In this document: piece by piece, positions 39,229-51,600 of the stretch
How the letters are laid out: the number at the start of each line of letters is the position of its first letter
How positions within the stretch are numbered: position 1 is the first letter of the stretch
Source of the DNA: Strigamia acuminata
Taxonomy: Eukaryota > Arthropoda > Chilopoda > Geophilomorpha > Linotaeniidae
Direction: 5' to 3'
Assembly: GCA_949358305.1 (NCBI GenBank)
Contig: OX442315.1
Coordinates: forward strand, 26,190,427-26,254,426
DNA: 64,000 bases
Program-made: the position numbers and the translations under genes
Notes under the pieces: model-generated
Databases searched by the model: none
What the model saw: only the letters and a program-made list of their open reading frames with translations
Told to the model about the DNA's origin: nothing

Positions 39229-40583
39229 ACGAGTGGCTGTGTTGCTCATTCGTGCAAAGGGTTTGAAAATGGCAGTAAAACACGCGATAATTTACAAGTG
39301 TATAAAATAATGAAATTTTATTTTATTCTTTTTTTTTCATTGGAGGAAAAAAGAAACACGTGTTTTAAAATGGGTGATTTTATGTAGAAGTGTAACGCGA
39401 AGATCAAATTAGTCACGCTCTTAGGTCTCTCGAGTTTGTTTTTAAGGGAAAAAAAAATTTTGTATTTTTTATTTTTGATAGAAAGGATCAATTTTTGTAT
39501 ACAGCATTACGTCTGAAAGCGGCCATAAAGATTTTTGAGTGAAATTTATTGCTTTGGTGTGACGCTTGTCCTCCGTTTACGTTGGTAGATTTCTCACGAG
39601 AGTCTCTTTCGAGTTAGAATGACCAATTACACACAGAATGGGAGAAAAAAGGTTAAGAATCAAGTTTTTTTTTTTTAAACTATATAATTCTCTACAAGGA
39701 AGTTGATGTGTTTGATGCAATAATCATAAATTACTACTCGCATCAAATTTAAATTGAACTTTTTAATTAAAAAAAAAAATAATATATTTAAAAAAAAATT
39801 ATTTATTATTATTATTACATATTTTTTTTGTGTTTTATTTTTTTTTTTGTTAAGTTTCAAACTTTCATTGAAATGCAGTTGGCACTTGATGCATTTTTTC
39901 CCCTCCATCTTTACACACCAACCTTTCAACCCTGCACTATAATAAATCTTAGTGGGTTCTCTCGTTATCCCTAATTAACAATTAAGTATTCTCCACTAGG
40001 CCAACCACCACACACAACTTCACAAATCATTCAGTGTTGACGTGTCAAGATTCTATTGGACTTAGGTGCATATATTTGGTGGAAAAAGCCCGCCGGAATT
40101 TATTACATATCGGTCCACAAGGGGTTTAATCGACACTAGGGCGTCGAGTAAACTTCCCGCAGGTGTGGGTTTTGCTTGGGCAAAGTTTGGGGGGGTGGAA
40201 GGGAGTGGGTGGGGTTTTAGATAGAACGGGGGAAGGGGGGGTGGGTGTAGCGAGGACAAAGAAAATCACAACCTACGCCAAATGATTTATTGCTAGTTGA
40301 ACCGGATGGGATGTGTCAATTATGGAAACCAGAGACTGGAGATTTATGACTGACACTGTTGCCTCAGGCACGCACCCCCATCACCTACCCTCTCTTGTAT
40401 TCCCCTTTTCTTTTATTTTGCCTTTTAGAGGGGTGATGACGCACGAGGAGTAACGGTCCAGCGTTGGCTGAGGTGGAGGTGACGAGTGAAAAGTGAAAAG
40501 TGTGTACACTCGATTAAGTAAGATGCAGGATGAATTATTGCAGTTCGGACGGAGCCCTGCTGGTGGCATGTGTGGAAAAACCA

Positions 40584-40762
40584 AACAAAGTCGTAATAAC
40601 GAGTTATTGCGACTTTGCCAACTCGTTATTACGAGTTAGATAGACATTTCTCGCAATTTTTGAATTCCCCACCTGACCGCAGGAGCGAATCGATGTAAAA
40701 AAATCGACTTTTGTTTACGTTAGTCGTAACAACGAGATAAAACTCGTTATTACGACTTTGTT
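40584..40762. mobile_element. Palindromic MITE-like element with AGTCGTAATAACGAG units
   Basis: The ends are a perfect 22-bp inverted repeat: core CAAAGTCGTAATAACGAGTT at 40586-40605 and its complement at 40741-40760, extending two bases further outward. Each end is itself a hairpin. On the left, 40586-40617 folds with 13 of 14 pairs around CGAG. On the right, AGTCGTAACAACGAG near 40722 pairs with CTCGTTATTACGACT (14 of 15). A third small hairpin, AACTCGT-TATT-ACGAGTT, lies at 40620-40637. The unit thus recurs in alternating orientation. There is no ORF and no clear target duplication. Confidence 0.65.
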
Positions 40763-40788
40763 GTTTTTACCTCGAGTGCCTCGCGCAG

Positions 40789-40929
40789 GTCTCCGTATTG
40801 CGGCGTCGTTTACGGGGAGAATGGTTAATGAGTGTTTGTTAGGGCGTTTAGCAGTGACAGCTGGTTATCAATTGCGAGATGGACCCACGAAGATTGGTTT
40901 GTGGGTCAGCCATCCATCAGTGTCTCCAG
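40789..40929 (+). other. Possible 141-nt phase 1-1 exon-like segment
   Basis: A CTCGCGCAG acceptor-like end (40788) is preceded by TTGTTTTTACC from the end of a palindromic repeat. The sequence then stays open in the phase required by the teashirt terminal exon for 47 codons and ends in TCTCCAG|GTGAGA (GT at 40930). Length is a multiple of three. The peptide is not recognised and lacks the acidic/Ser bias of the Teashirt N-terminus. An open frame of this length is not rare by chance, so this is listed only as a candidate cassette exon. Confidence 0.1.
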
Positions 40930-43900
40930 GTGAGACTGAGGGGGTGAGTGGCAGGCGCCGAGTCAGCCCGCCTACGCCATCTCCTGGTGCGGGATTATCA
41001 GCAACATGAGTTGAATTTTTACTCTCTTCTTTTTAAACGTTCTTTTCAGTGTTACCGAACTGGTAACAAAAGGTTTTGAATAGGGATGGGGGAGGGGAAC
41101 TGTTTTGTAAGTGCTACATTGAAGGAAGTAATATTATTTCGTTTTCTTTTCTTTGGTGGTTGGACATTAACAAAACATGTTTGGCAACGCAAGGACAAAT
41201 GCCACCCCCGCATGATTTATTTGCATACTTGTTTTGGAGGGGTTTATTTATTTGTTTATTTATTTTTGGTCTGTGTAGGAGATTTTTTTCTCTTTTCTTT
41301 TCATATTTTTTTTATTTTTTTTTTTTTTTTTTATTCTATATATATCAGGAAAAACAGATTAATTTTTTTCTCCGAACGGAAATCAAATTCGTGACAGCTA
41401 ACGGCAATAGTCTGATTGGCAAGTTTAATGTTTTGTAAATGATAGGGTTAAGGAGATGCTTTTATGAGTAAGTGGAAAAAAATTGAATTTTTTTGAAGTT
41501 GGTTCACCTGGGATTTTTTAATATGTTTTTTTTTTTCGCTTTGTAATTTAATTATTTTCAATAAGAAAATGTTGATCTATAAAGCGCGGTGGTGGGGTGA
41601 TAATAAAATAAGACGTTATTTAATTTCTAAACGCAAGTTCATTTCAATTATAAGTTATCACAAAGGGAGTTAGTGGTGCGGAGCAGAGTTTTGGTTGCAG
41701 GTGGGCTTCCCGGCACGACTTGTCAGTATTGCCGCGTAAACAATCAATGGATCGTAAATTTTGTTAAGGGGAAGATTTATTTCCTTTGCTTCTCATTGGA
41801 GGAAAATAGAGAGGCGGGGTTTTAATTTTTTTTCGTGGGTCGTTTTTTTTTTCAATAGTCATGTGAAATTTACGGTTTTTTTTCCCTCTGTTACAAACGT
41901 ATATATATAACGGATTGTGTGTGTGTGACATATGAAATATGTTAGTAAATTATGGGCTTGTGAAAATTGGCGAATGAGAATCAATAAAAGTTGTTTTCAT
42001 TTGCACTTGGGGCCATTCATTTGACTAGTTTGTTCTTTTTATTGTGATCGATCCGCGCATGTTAAACTTAACAACTAATGAGAAACTGATAAGACAAATG
42101 TTTTTATTTTATTCTTCAATTTGTTTTTTGTAAATTTTCTCCCTTTCAATTTTTATTATCTAAGAATAGTGGAGCTATTGGAACTAGTAAAAACAGTGGC
42201 AGAGATAAAAGTAGAGGAAGCAGCAACTTTTGATCAGTTGTTTTATTTCTAATTGGAATGAACCATATCTTTGTTGTGTGCTGGTCTTTTATTACCTGCC
42301 TTTCATTGTATTTCTGCAGTGCTGGGTGGTTTATGAGGTGATACAGCGGTCAAGCCTCATCACACTCAACAGCCAGAGTAAAAACATGGATGATGATGTT
42401 GAGGTGTTGCATCCACAAGGGTTAATCAACACAATTTGATAGGTTATGCAATACACGATGGTAACAAGTTATTGCAGGAAATGTAATAAAAATATAAACA
42501 AGATAAAAGTATCCGCCGATTGTTTCAACACCTGGCCGCCAGGGAGAAGTGGCTTTCTTTTTGACGATATTGTATATATTTAAAAGCGGACGAGATCCCC
42601 CTATGAGAAATATCTTAAGTCACAATTCAAGTACTAGATCGGTGCATTTTGAGCTTCATTGGTTCTATTGAACTCAAACACCCCCTCGTCACTCGAGAGG
42701 GGCTTACAAGCAGCACACAATAGATTTGCCCGCTCCTTCCACCCGTCATGTTTCTACCGGAAGAACTCCTCCCTTCATACTGAGTGTGGTTGGCTCGATA
42801 GCGGGAGGGCTAATCTCGGAGGCCAATATGGACATCTATTAGATCGGCGCCCCCTGTGGCCAAAGGAGTTGTCACCCCAGTGTCACACATAATGGAGTTT
42901 GAGTTGCGTAGGAAATTCGCCAGGGAGAGATATTGAATGAGCACAGAGAGATGGAAAAGTGTGATGATGATGATGATTCTATCATCCCGCGTTTTTGGTG
43001 CCGCCCTCTTTTAACCCCACTGGGTGCCCGATTTGAGGGTGGTGCTTTTATGCTTCAACTGTCTTGATAGACGGGTTACTCACGATCTGAATGGTGGGCG
43101 GAGATTGTTGCTTCATCCACTTCACTTTGGTCAATTTAAAAAAAAAAATTATTTTATAAAAATCCAATTTTGATTTCCATTTATGGGAATCCGATAAATT
43201 TTTATAATCAAGAATCACCGAATTTTATAAAATGCAATATGCCATAATCGTAGAGAAAAGAGGTACGCGAGACTAAATGTTGCAGTTATAGTAAATAGAC
43301 GAGTAAAATCAATTTAAACGACCCTAAAAGCTTTCGCATAAAAACCCAATTTAACGACACGGTAATGAATTCAAACACAAGAATCCGAAGAAAACATACC
43401 AGGAAGAGAAAAGAGAAAGAAGTACAACAACAACAACAACTTGATATCGAAATTAAAAGCACCACTAGAACTAGATTTGTCATTAAACCACTCCATTCAG
43501 GGTGGGATCTTCCATTCTATTTTTGATACGGCGGGTGGTTCGTGGGATGCCCCGTCGGAAAGCCGAAAAATGGGTTTTAAGAATTCATCAAAAGCTGCGC
43601 AAGTGGGCTCTGTGGGTGGAGACAGATAACTCGAGCACAGTCTAATTAGCGCGCATTTGTATGGCCTGTTTAGAGTCCAAGCCATTCTTCGATTTCGTTT
43701 CCATAGAAACTTTGCGTGCCATCATTTTCGTCGAGTAATCAGCGGCATCGTCTCCCATTTTCGTTTTTAACACGATGCAATTGCATAACGCCATGAGGTC
43801 GATGCATAACCTGTTAACCAACCCCTACTAATCCAGTTGATGTTGAGCTTCCACCCACAGCCTCCATATTTTTTTTTCCGTGTGTCAATCACCTCCTTGA

Positions 43901-45120
43901 CACGTGAACCCTGTCTTTGAAGGCGTTTCATATTTGGCGGACCCGGTTTATGATGAAGGCTAGACAACACCTGAACGTTCCTACACCATGTCTTCGAGCT
44001 TGAGTAAGTTAGTGATGCACTCTGACATGTCGGTTGACACGCAGTCCATATTTTTTTTTTAACTTGCAACTTGCATTCCCACACTTGTACATAAAAGGAG
44101 CAAGTCTTTGAAAAGCATATCTCGGTGTGTCATCTGAGGGGATAAACACAATAAGCAGGTGTGGGTTGAGATTATATTATCAACTAATTAACATATTGAA
44201 AAGTTGACACTTACATTTTTTTTAAAAAAAGAAAAAGAAAAAAATGTATTTGATTAATTAAATGTGATAAAACGTTAAGGTGCTTCTTAGCGGGCGCTTA
44301 CTTCTCTTCTCTTCTCTTCTCTCCTTTGCCGCGCAAACCTGCTTAATTGTTTGCGGATGGACCTTGGGTTTGGTGGTCAGGCCGCGCGTGGCCACCGCGT
44401 GAAAGAGATTGACACCGCACTCCTCCTCTTCTCTTTTACACACCTGTGCACTTGGGGGATAATTCGGAGAAATATCTCATGTGTTGGAGGAGATTCCACC
44501 TCTAAGCGAATATAATTCTTGCTAAATTTGACAAGTGAACAAAAGATAGTACCAGATTCATCTCCCCTTGTGCAATCTTTTAAAACTCCTAACACCTACA
44601 CCTGGGCCAATCAAGTTGAGGTTATCAAGTCGAATCTTGTTGCATTTCTCAGCCCATTTTTTTCCCCTTCTCAACCAACTCTACCTTTAGAAGGATGCGC
44701 ATTGCCAAGGCCACAGATGACGACATTGATTGATTTGTTATAAGGGGAGTGGGCTGCACAGTTTTCAGCCTTGAACTTTTAGTTGTATGGCTCACGTCTG
44801 AATGCAATTAATAATTGGCACTTGTGGCAAGGTTGAAAATGATCCATCAACTCTATACACTTCTCTTCCTCTCCTGCTCTCTTCCCTGTGGTAAAGGTTA
44901 ATGATGGCTACGTCTCTCTAAATGTGTCTGACGAGTTGTCTCATGAATTTATAATTTCATAAAATTATTTTTCTAAAAACATATAGTTCTAGATCTTTAT
45001 TATATATATATATATAAAAGGGAAGATGTCAAACCATTGGAGTGAAAAGTGAAATTGGATTGTGTGTAAAGAGGTTTCGTATATATATGTCTCTACATGC
45101 GTTTGATAGGTGACAACTCA
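40930..45120. other. Non-coding intron
   Basis: T-rich segments (41280-41340, 43135-43150, 44210-44245) alternate with GC-richer patches at 42650-43120 and 43480-44080. An X-box-like GTTTCCATAGAAAC lies at 43697. Nothing coding is recognised. Confidence 0.5.
45001..45016. repeat. (TA)n microsatellite
   Basis: Eight TA units. A similar shorter run lies at 29935-29948. Confidence 0.85.
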
Positions 45121-45557
45121 ATAAGACACATTGTGATAGCCCCGTGACGTCACAGAATGGGGAGAGTTGAGAGCGAACGAGACATTCTTGTCACTTGTCA
45201 CGTGGCGTCTGTGTGACCACTTCATTCCCCTTGTTCCCTATGACGAGCCGGGCTGTCAAGGGGTTTGCAACCCCGTCAAGGTTCGGTTGGGTGGGTGAGC
45301 GAGTGAACTCTCGATATAACGACCAAAGCTGCGCTACCGTTTATGTTATGACGTCAGCTTGAGGATGCACCTGGTGTTTGTCGCGAGGACATTTTCTCCG
45401 TCGATCAAAGCGAAATGCAAGACGGAATTTGTGAGCGAAAATAAAAGGGGAATGTATAAAGTAGTAAATGGAAATGTTGGTCGTGTGAATTGAGAATGCG
45501 ATATCTCTGAGGAAACAACGCCGGCGTTCCCCTCGAGTGGAATTGCGTCGTCAGCCC

Positions 45558-45566
45558 GTGGGAAAA
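45558..45566 (+). promoter_or_regulatory. Su(H)-like site
   Basis: CGTGGGAAA matches the Suppressor of Hairless consensus YGTGRGAAM. It is a single occurrence in a GC-richer block, so Notch input is only a possibility. Confidence 0.2.
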
Positions 45567-45856
45567 GGCGAGATTCCTTTTGCTTATGTGCAACTAAGTG
45601 TTGCTTAAAGAGTTTTTCCCTCCGTCTTTTCCCCCTTCAACCTTTTCCTTCCGTCTTTTAACCGAGGCCGTGTTATTATAAAGGAGGAACGCCACGAACC
45701 TTTAAAAGACTCGCATTTTTACCACTTCAAGATGCCAATCAAGAATGAAGGAGTAGAAAAAGTGACCCTGTCAAGCAGCAACTCTAGCCTCGTCGCTAAG
45801 GGTCTCCATGGAATTCATCCGGTGCGCGCTGCTTAGATGGATTGGCAGGATGTTGA

Positions 45857-45871
45857 GTAACCCATGGCAAC
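45857..45871. promoter_or_regulatory. RFX X-box-like palindrome
   Basis: GTAACCCATGGCAAC fits the X-box form GTNRCC(0-3N)RGYAAC with a 3-nt spacer. A second X-box lies 200 bp downstream. It sits in the GC-richer block at 45.1-46.3 kb. Confidence 0.35.
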
Positions 45872-46070
45872 CGATGATTGGGACATGTTAGGACATCTGT
45901 ATCAATAGTGGAGGGCATGTAAGTAAATACATGTTGCTTTATGGAATAAAACAGCCGTTTAACCCTTTTATGCCACCGACAAAACTGCACCTCGAGTCGA
46001 GGCTACGGCGTGGCGCGATGGCCGCCCGTCAATCGAGCTGTCACGCGGCACAATCACCACGTCAGCCGCG

Positions 46071-46083
46071 GTTGCCCGGCAAC
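46071..46083. promoter_or_regulatory. RFX X-box-like palindrome
   Basis: GTTGCCCGGCAAC is a perfect inverted repeat with a 1-nt spacer, matching GTNRCC(0-3N)RGYAAC. It is paired with the site at 45857. Confidence 0.4.
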
Positions 46084-47880
46084 CACTCGGCGGCAAGCCC
46101 ATTATTTTGGCGACGAGTCCTTTGGAGCTTTGAGGGTGATTACAAAAGCGATCGGCTTGGATGGAGCTATGAAGTCCATCTAATTTCATTGAAGTCTCTG
46201 GGCGGAGAAGACATGTTGAGGGGCCTGTCCTACCAAACACGCATGACTCAATATGGAGGACTTGTCAGTTTTCCCTCTTCACATATCACCACCCTTCCAT
46301 GTTTAAAAAAATAAAAATACATGATTGACAGCTCTATTGACCTGTTTTTCAGGCATGTCTATAGACTATAGAGGGGGCGGTGTAGAATATTTTCAGAAAC
46401 ATATTTGGTCTATGAAAATGAGTTCTGTTTTTTGTTGGTGAGATTTGCTCATTATTCAAATTTAAATCCAACTGGTCTGCGCTCAAGTTGGACATCACCT
46501 TGGGTTCTCCTTGAAATGTCCTACAGTTTGATGAGATGCAAATGATGGTGGTTTAATTTTGCCTTGTAGCGTATGTTTTATAATTTTGCGGCATGTGTGT
46601 CTGTTTTTATGCGTTTTCTTTCACCGGGCGTTGAGCCATCAGGGCAAATTTCATGGACCTCATGGCAGGCACACGTCACATGTTGTGTTGTCGTGCCAGA
46701 CGGTGGCAATGGCGATTTTTGTTTGTGTGCATGGGTCCAAGCAAGCGGAGAAAAGTTGACATTAATCCTTCTCAAGGATGGGGGAGAAGATTCAGAAGAA
46801 GGAGACACATCGCCTTGATTCGTATGCAGATGCCTCAGTGCACTACTCTTCTCTTTTGCTTTCTATTTCGTCCGACTTGTCCGCTTATGAGATGCTAATT
46901 ACCACTTCGGTCAAGCCTCTTACCACTTTTTTTATTTTCTTGTCTTTCTCTCTCCTGAGAATGCAAACGCATTGTCTCGTGAAGAAGAAGCGCATTAAAA
47001 TTGCAAAGAAAATTAGTAATTTACATTTTTCTCGACTAACTTCTTTTCCCCTGTTGTTTCCCCCGTCGTCCACCGGGTCTCTTTGTTTATTACCAAGTTC
47101 ATTAAAAATTCGGCTTTACAGAAAATTAAGGAATTTTTAATTTTTATTTATTTTTTCCGATTTTTATACGTTTTTTTTTTTAAAGTGCTTATATCAACTT
47201 TTAGTTCTTCTTTTTTTTCTTTTATTTTATTTAAATTTCCGGTATGTTTTCTTCGTTAAAAGATTTTTTTTTCTTTCGTTTATTTCCTCCAGAGGGAGCA
47301 GAGCAATTTAGTTGAGTGAAAGAAGTCGCATTGAAATTATTTTATGGATTTTAATTGTGAACAAAGGGGTGTGGTGTGCAATTGCACTACTTGTTTTCAT
47401 GATGGATAGATACATGTTCAAATGTGACACTTCTCATGTGACTCATCAACCAGAGATGAGTCAGTCATTTTATATCAATCATTCAAGCTGTTTACATTAA
47501 TTACAAGAAAAACAGCGAGTAGGAAGGGGAAAAATGTTGAATAAATAGTGCGCGGGCGTACTAATTAGTCAAAACGGACGAACCAAGGCTTCTAAATCGA
47601 CAATTCAAATTTTTATTTTATTTTTTCTTGAAGACTCGGAGTGATTGACAATGCTTTGCCATCTTTAAATTAAAAAAAAAATATGATGGGGTAGTTTTGG
47701 TTAGGGAGTAGAGGTTTAATTTCCATGAGATGGATGGTTTTCCACATTGCCTATCTTTCCCGGAGGTATTATTTCTCGAGGAAAAACGGGCCAGATTTTT
47801 GCATACATGAGCAAAAATTTTCTCCCTAAATTGGAGAACATTGGGTCCATAAATTTTATCAGGGGGAAGAATGCAGGAAG

Positions 47881-47881
47881 G

Positions 47882-47919
<38 letters not shown>
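47881..47919 (+). repeat. (GA)n microsatellite
   Basis: GA dinucleotide run with one interruption (GAAAG) in the middle. Same strand orientation as the runs at 26764 and 50082. Confidence 0.9.
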
Positions 47920-50081
47920 CTGGTTCTCAGCCTCATCACACAGCAGCGCACTCTGTGGCTCGTTAATGAAGAAGCTTCGCCAGCAATTCTTTCTTTCCTC
48001 TCTTCTCTTCTCTCCTCTCCCTCGCTTGCATTTCATAGACTTGTCGTGTCCACTCCACTCACCATATTCGAGTGTTAATATTTTCTGGAAAAGAGTTTTA
48101 ATGAATTTGACCAAGTGGGTTTGCTGGACACTGCGGTCGCTCGTCTTCACTTATGCTGACCACCTTCGTTCGCAATCTCTCGAGATTTGTTCGGAGCAGG
48201 TGATCTCCGAGGGCTGTTTGTCTATTAACCCTATCGGAACGTGTTGAGAAATGAACCTCTTGATGTTAACTGTCAACACGGCTGGAGGCGAGGGTGTTGA
48301 CATAACCCTTTGTAGCCCGCGTGTGTGTAACGCCAGCCCAATGACGGTTGCACTTGGCATTTTAATTGCATTCATACATTTTAATGTTTTCTCCAATCCT
48401 TCACTAACTATTTTGTAAACATTAATTAACCAAGTGGGATGCCATTTGTGTCATACGACCAATCCCCTCTTTCCTCTTTTGAAAGCAAGATTTGAAGAGG
48501 TAATTAGTTATAATTTCCGGTGAGTATCTATTTTTCCACTACGTTGAGTTCAGGTTTTCAAGGGGAGCTCGAGAGAATGCGTTCATTTTCTTGTTAAGAC
48601 AGGAAATGAATGCGTACGAAGCATATACCCGCAAACCACTATAACTCTATCCCAATTTTTTAAAACATTCTTCTTGAGAGGGATTGTTATAAATAAATAA
48701 TTTTAAAAGAAAAAAAAAATTTTTTTTTAAAAAAGAAAAATGAAAATGAAGTAGTTTAAGGGATTAATACATTAGGAATAAATTATGAAATTTTGATACA
48801 GTGGGTTGTTGAAGCCTAATTGTCATTCTAAGTGACGGTGAGTTGGAAGGAGAAGTTGTTGCTTGACAGTTGAGAGATTTGTTTGAATAATTTATGACTG
48901 TTGCATTCCTTTGGCTAGTTTGTTTTATAGTCGTATCAAGATTCTGCCTTCTCTCATTTCTAATTTGTAATTTGGAAAGAAGGAGCAGTTAAAATGGTGA
49001 ATGCAAAGTTAATTGGCCTTTAATCAACTAAGAGTTCTTCATTTACAACTGCGAAAAAAACGAGATAAAATAGGATTTCTTTTTTTTTTAAGTGCAAAAA
49101 ATGAATAAATAAAAGCAAAAATGGCCTCTGGTGAGCGCTTTAAAAACCAGTTTATGGAAATGTTTTTTTTCAAGAAAAGAAAAAGATAGAAATCCAATTG
49201 GTGAAAATGGGCCAATTTTTCTCATACAAATCACTTTAGCTTATTTCAGCGAGGGCTAGATGGGTCTATCATCCTTTGCTAGGACACTCAGGGACCCTAG
49301 TTGTGAGTGGACTCGTCTCGGTGATCCCCTTAACATGACTAAATCTCCTCTCCCTCCCCTCGTCCCTTTATTGCGGATCAGAGTCGTCTTTGTGTTCAGA
49401 GCAGCAGCAGAGATGCCGAGAATGGGAAGGGGGAGGCGGTACTTTGGGTGGAGACGGGAAGTGACGGCTTTCGATCCGTGCTTAAGCTCAGGCAACATCG
49501 GACGAGTCGCTGGATGGACGCTGCTGCTGTTTCTTGCGCTTGTTCTTCCTCTCTTTCTATCCTCCTGATTATCAGCTTTGATTAGAATTTATAAGCCAAT
49601 AATAGGCTTAGTTTCCCTTGAGAGAACCGGCCAATTGTCTGTCTGTCATCTAGAAACCCGCCGAGAGAGTGTAATAGAGTTATCGGATACAAGTTTAGTG
49701 CGCGAAATAATTTTCTATTCGAGAGCAGGCTTTTATTTTTCAGATTTTTCAGATTTTTATTCGATCGTTCATAGTTACCTTTTCTGCACTTTGCGCTTAT
49801 AATTTCTTCTTGAATGCAAGCAGAAATATCAGCACAAGGTGCAGAAAGGTTACTATATGTACTTTGACTAGAAATAAATAATATTTTAGTGTAAAATAAT
49901 AAATATAGACACAGTCTTGGACTTTTGATTTCCAGTTTAACCAGGTTTCTTTGTCCTATGTGGTGAAAAATAGGAAAATGTCTTTCTTTTAAAGCTTACA
50001 TAAGCGAGTTGAGTCGAGTAATCCCAGCCAAGCGGAACAAACACAGGGGGACTTTGAACTTGTCCCAAAGACAGAGTTTGC

Positions 50082-50105
50082 GAGAGAGAGAGAGAGAGAG
50101 AGAGA
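50082..50105 (+). repeat. (GA)n microsatellite
   Basis: Pure GA dinucleotide run about 1.5 kb upstream of the teashirt terminal exon. Confidence 0.9.
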
Positions 50106-51536
50106 AGTGTGACTTGTTACAAATACCCTCGGGTTCACTCTTTGCTTTGGTGAAAAAGACAAACACTTCACATCACCATCTTGTTTTTCCTCCATTTTTT
50201 TCCTCGTCTCTTCCACCTTTGATTGGTTCTCACGATACGAAAAAATCGGCACATTTTCTCTTCTTACATCCCAAATGTTTTATACTATTTTCCGTTTGCC
50301 ACTCTTCATTCCATTTACTCTATTGACGTGAAGTATCTGGCTTCATAATGATGTGATAGCTGCGGCTGTGTGTTGGGCCAATAGCCACCAAAAGTCACAC
50401 CCAGTAATCCTTATGTCATTCTTGGAGATTGGTTCGGCCGCCTCCAACTGTGATGGCATTGCACATTTATTTTTTTTATTTTATTTTGGTATTGTTTATA
50501 TTTTTTTTCTTTTTTCTTTGATCATCATCATCACTACCACTACTATCTTTGTTTTGTCTGCTGTTTTTCTTGTCTCGGTCGTCGTCGTCGTTCTCCCCCT
50601 CCCCCTCCTCCTCCTTCCATCTCTATCTCAGTTTGAAAAACTCTTTGCTACTCCTCCCAATCAAACTTTGTTGGGTCGTTTTGAGAGAGAAAACCTTGCA
50701 ATTGCTTGAGCAACTGTATAAAAAGCAAACGCACAGACCACAGAATGAGGGGTGGGTTGCAAGGGAGGTAGGGCATCCAATGTCAAGTGGTCATGCTGCT
50801 CGAGGGGTGAGGTGGTGTGGCAAATCAATACTGCAAGAGGTTGGGTGGGGTGGAGAAACGATGGCCGAGGCCTGAACCTCCTCTTGACCACTCAGCACAA
50901 GTCGTTTTTAGAGAGTAGCTGATGTGAGAGAGCTGTTTCAACTGGACAAGATCAGTTCAACTGGGTACACATTCAGCGCTCAACTCCTCCCCGATCCCCT
51001 CTATTGCTCACACCTACACAAGTTTGTTATCTAGTTTGATCGTAATGGCTGCTGAATCCAGCTTGTATCTAGTTTCCGGATACAGCAAACAAGTGATTAA
51101 TCACTTTACGAGCGAGTCGAATTTTAAGATCGTTCATCTGCAATCTTTTATGATTATTACGGTTTTGTTATTGAAATTGGGGGAGGATTGTAGCGAATAA
51201 TCAGGTGGAATGTAGTTGGGGACGTTGAAATCAATAGCGTGCGGACAGCTGTCCACTTGGATTTTCCGTCCAACGAGGGTTTTCACGTTTGATTTTATTC
51301 GACAGACGAGGATAGACCTCGAGGCGATGTGGACGCCATGGTCTTCCTCCAAGCTTGTTGTTGGCAGCCGTAGCTTTTCTGTGCTGATGAGATCTGTCAG
51401 TTGTGATTAATTTTGAAATGACAAAACATTTTCTCAGTTTTATTGATTCTGTCAGATTTCCACCTAAAAAAACGTCAAACACTAGGTTGATTGAATTTCT
51501 GTTTTTACAAATTTGTCTCAATTTTTTTTATATTTT

Positions 51537-51562
51537 AAAATTAATTAATTAATTAATTAAAT
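51537..51562. repeat. (TTAA)n microsatellite next to the splice acceptor
   Basis: A run of tandem AATT/TTAA units lies directly upstream of the branch-point region of the terminal exon. It is a simple tetranucleotide repeat. Because it sits about 40 bases from the acceptor, length changes would alter the distance between upstream intron signals and the branch point. Confidence 0.85.
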
Positions 51563-51600
51563 CTAATTTTATTTTTATTTTATTTCTTTATTCTAAATAG
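51563..51600 (+). other. 3' splice site of the teashirt terminal exon
   Basis: A T-rich pyrimidine tract runs to CTAAATAG at 51593-51600, immediately before the open teashirt frame. A branch-point-like CTAAT (51563-51567) lies about 34 bases upstream of the AG. The frame needs two exon bases to complete a split codon, so the intron is phase 1. The coding signature (acidic, Gly/Ser-rich, higher GC) begins abruptly at 51601, which supports this boundary. Intron-exon junctions near this point are known in other teashirt genes, but the exact upstream exon is not proven here. Confidence 0.8.

Larger units (their letters stand above)
34358..40583. other. Non-coding intron between the two palindromic elements
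   Basis: Mostly AT-rich. The polypyrimidine tract at 36174 is followed by a GC-richer patch (36290-36660) with a CACTAGTG...TATATAAG...TACTAGTG imperfect palindrome at 36463-36488. GC-rich runs are also seen at 40080-40560. No gene is recognised. Confidence 0.5.
45121..46310. other. CpG-rich non-coding block with paired X-boxes
   Basis: Contains GCTGTCAAGG (45251), a Su(H)-like site (45558), two X-box-like palindromes (45857, 46071) and GAGCTGTCACG (46035). Homopolymers are scarce. Best enhancer candidate in the intron by motif density. Confidence 0.35.
46311..51536. other. Non-coding intron up to the terminal exon
   Basis: AT-rich with two (GA)n repeats. GC-richer patches at 49250-49520 and 50730-50880. 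No exon is supported apart from the terminal acceptor. Confidence 0.5.

Noticed and set aside
39754-39863. AT-rich stretch as a long hairpin with TTGAA...TTCAA ends
   Set aside because: Pairing outside homopolymer runs is too imperfect to claim an element.
47747-48247. 166-codon open frame through the (GA)n repeat, with an overlapping antisense frame
   Set aside because: Same artefact: a stop-free repeat read as alternating Arg/Glu, or as Ser/Leu on the other strand.
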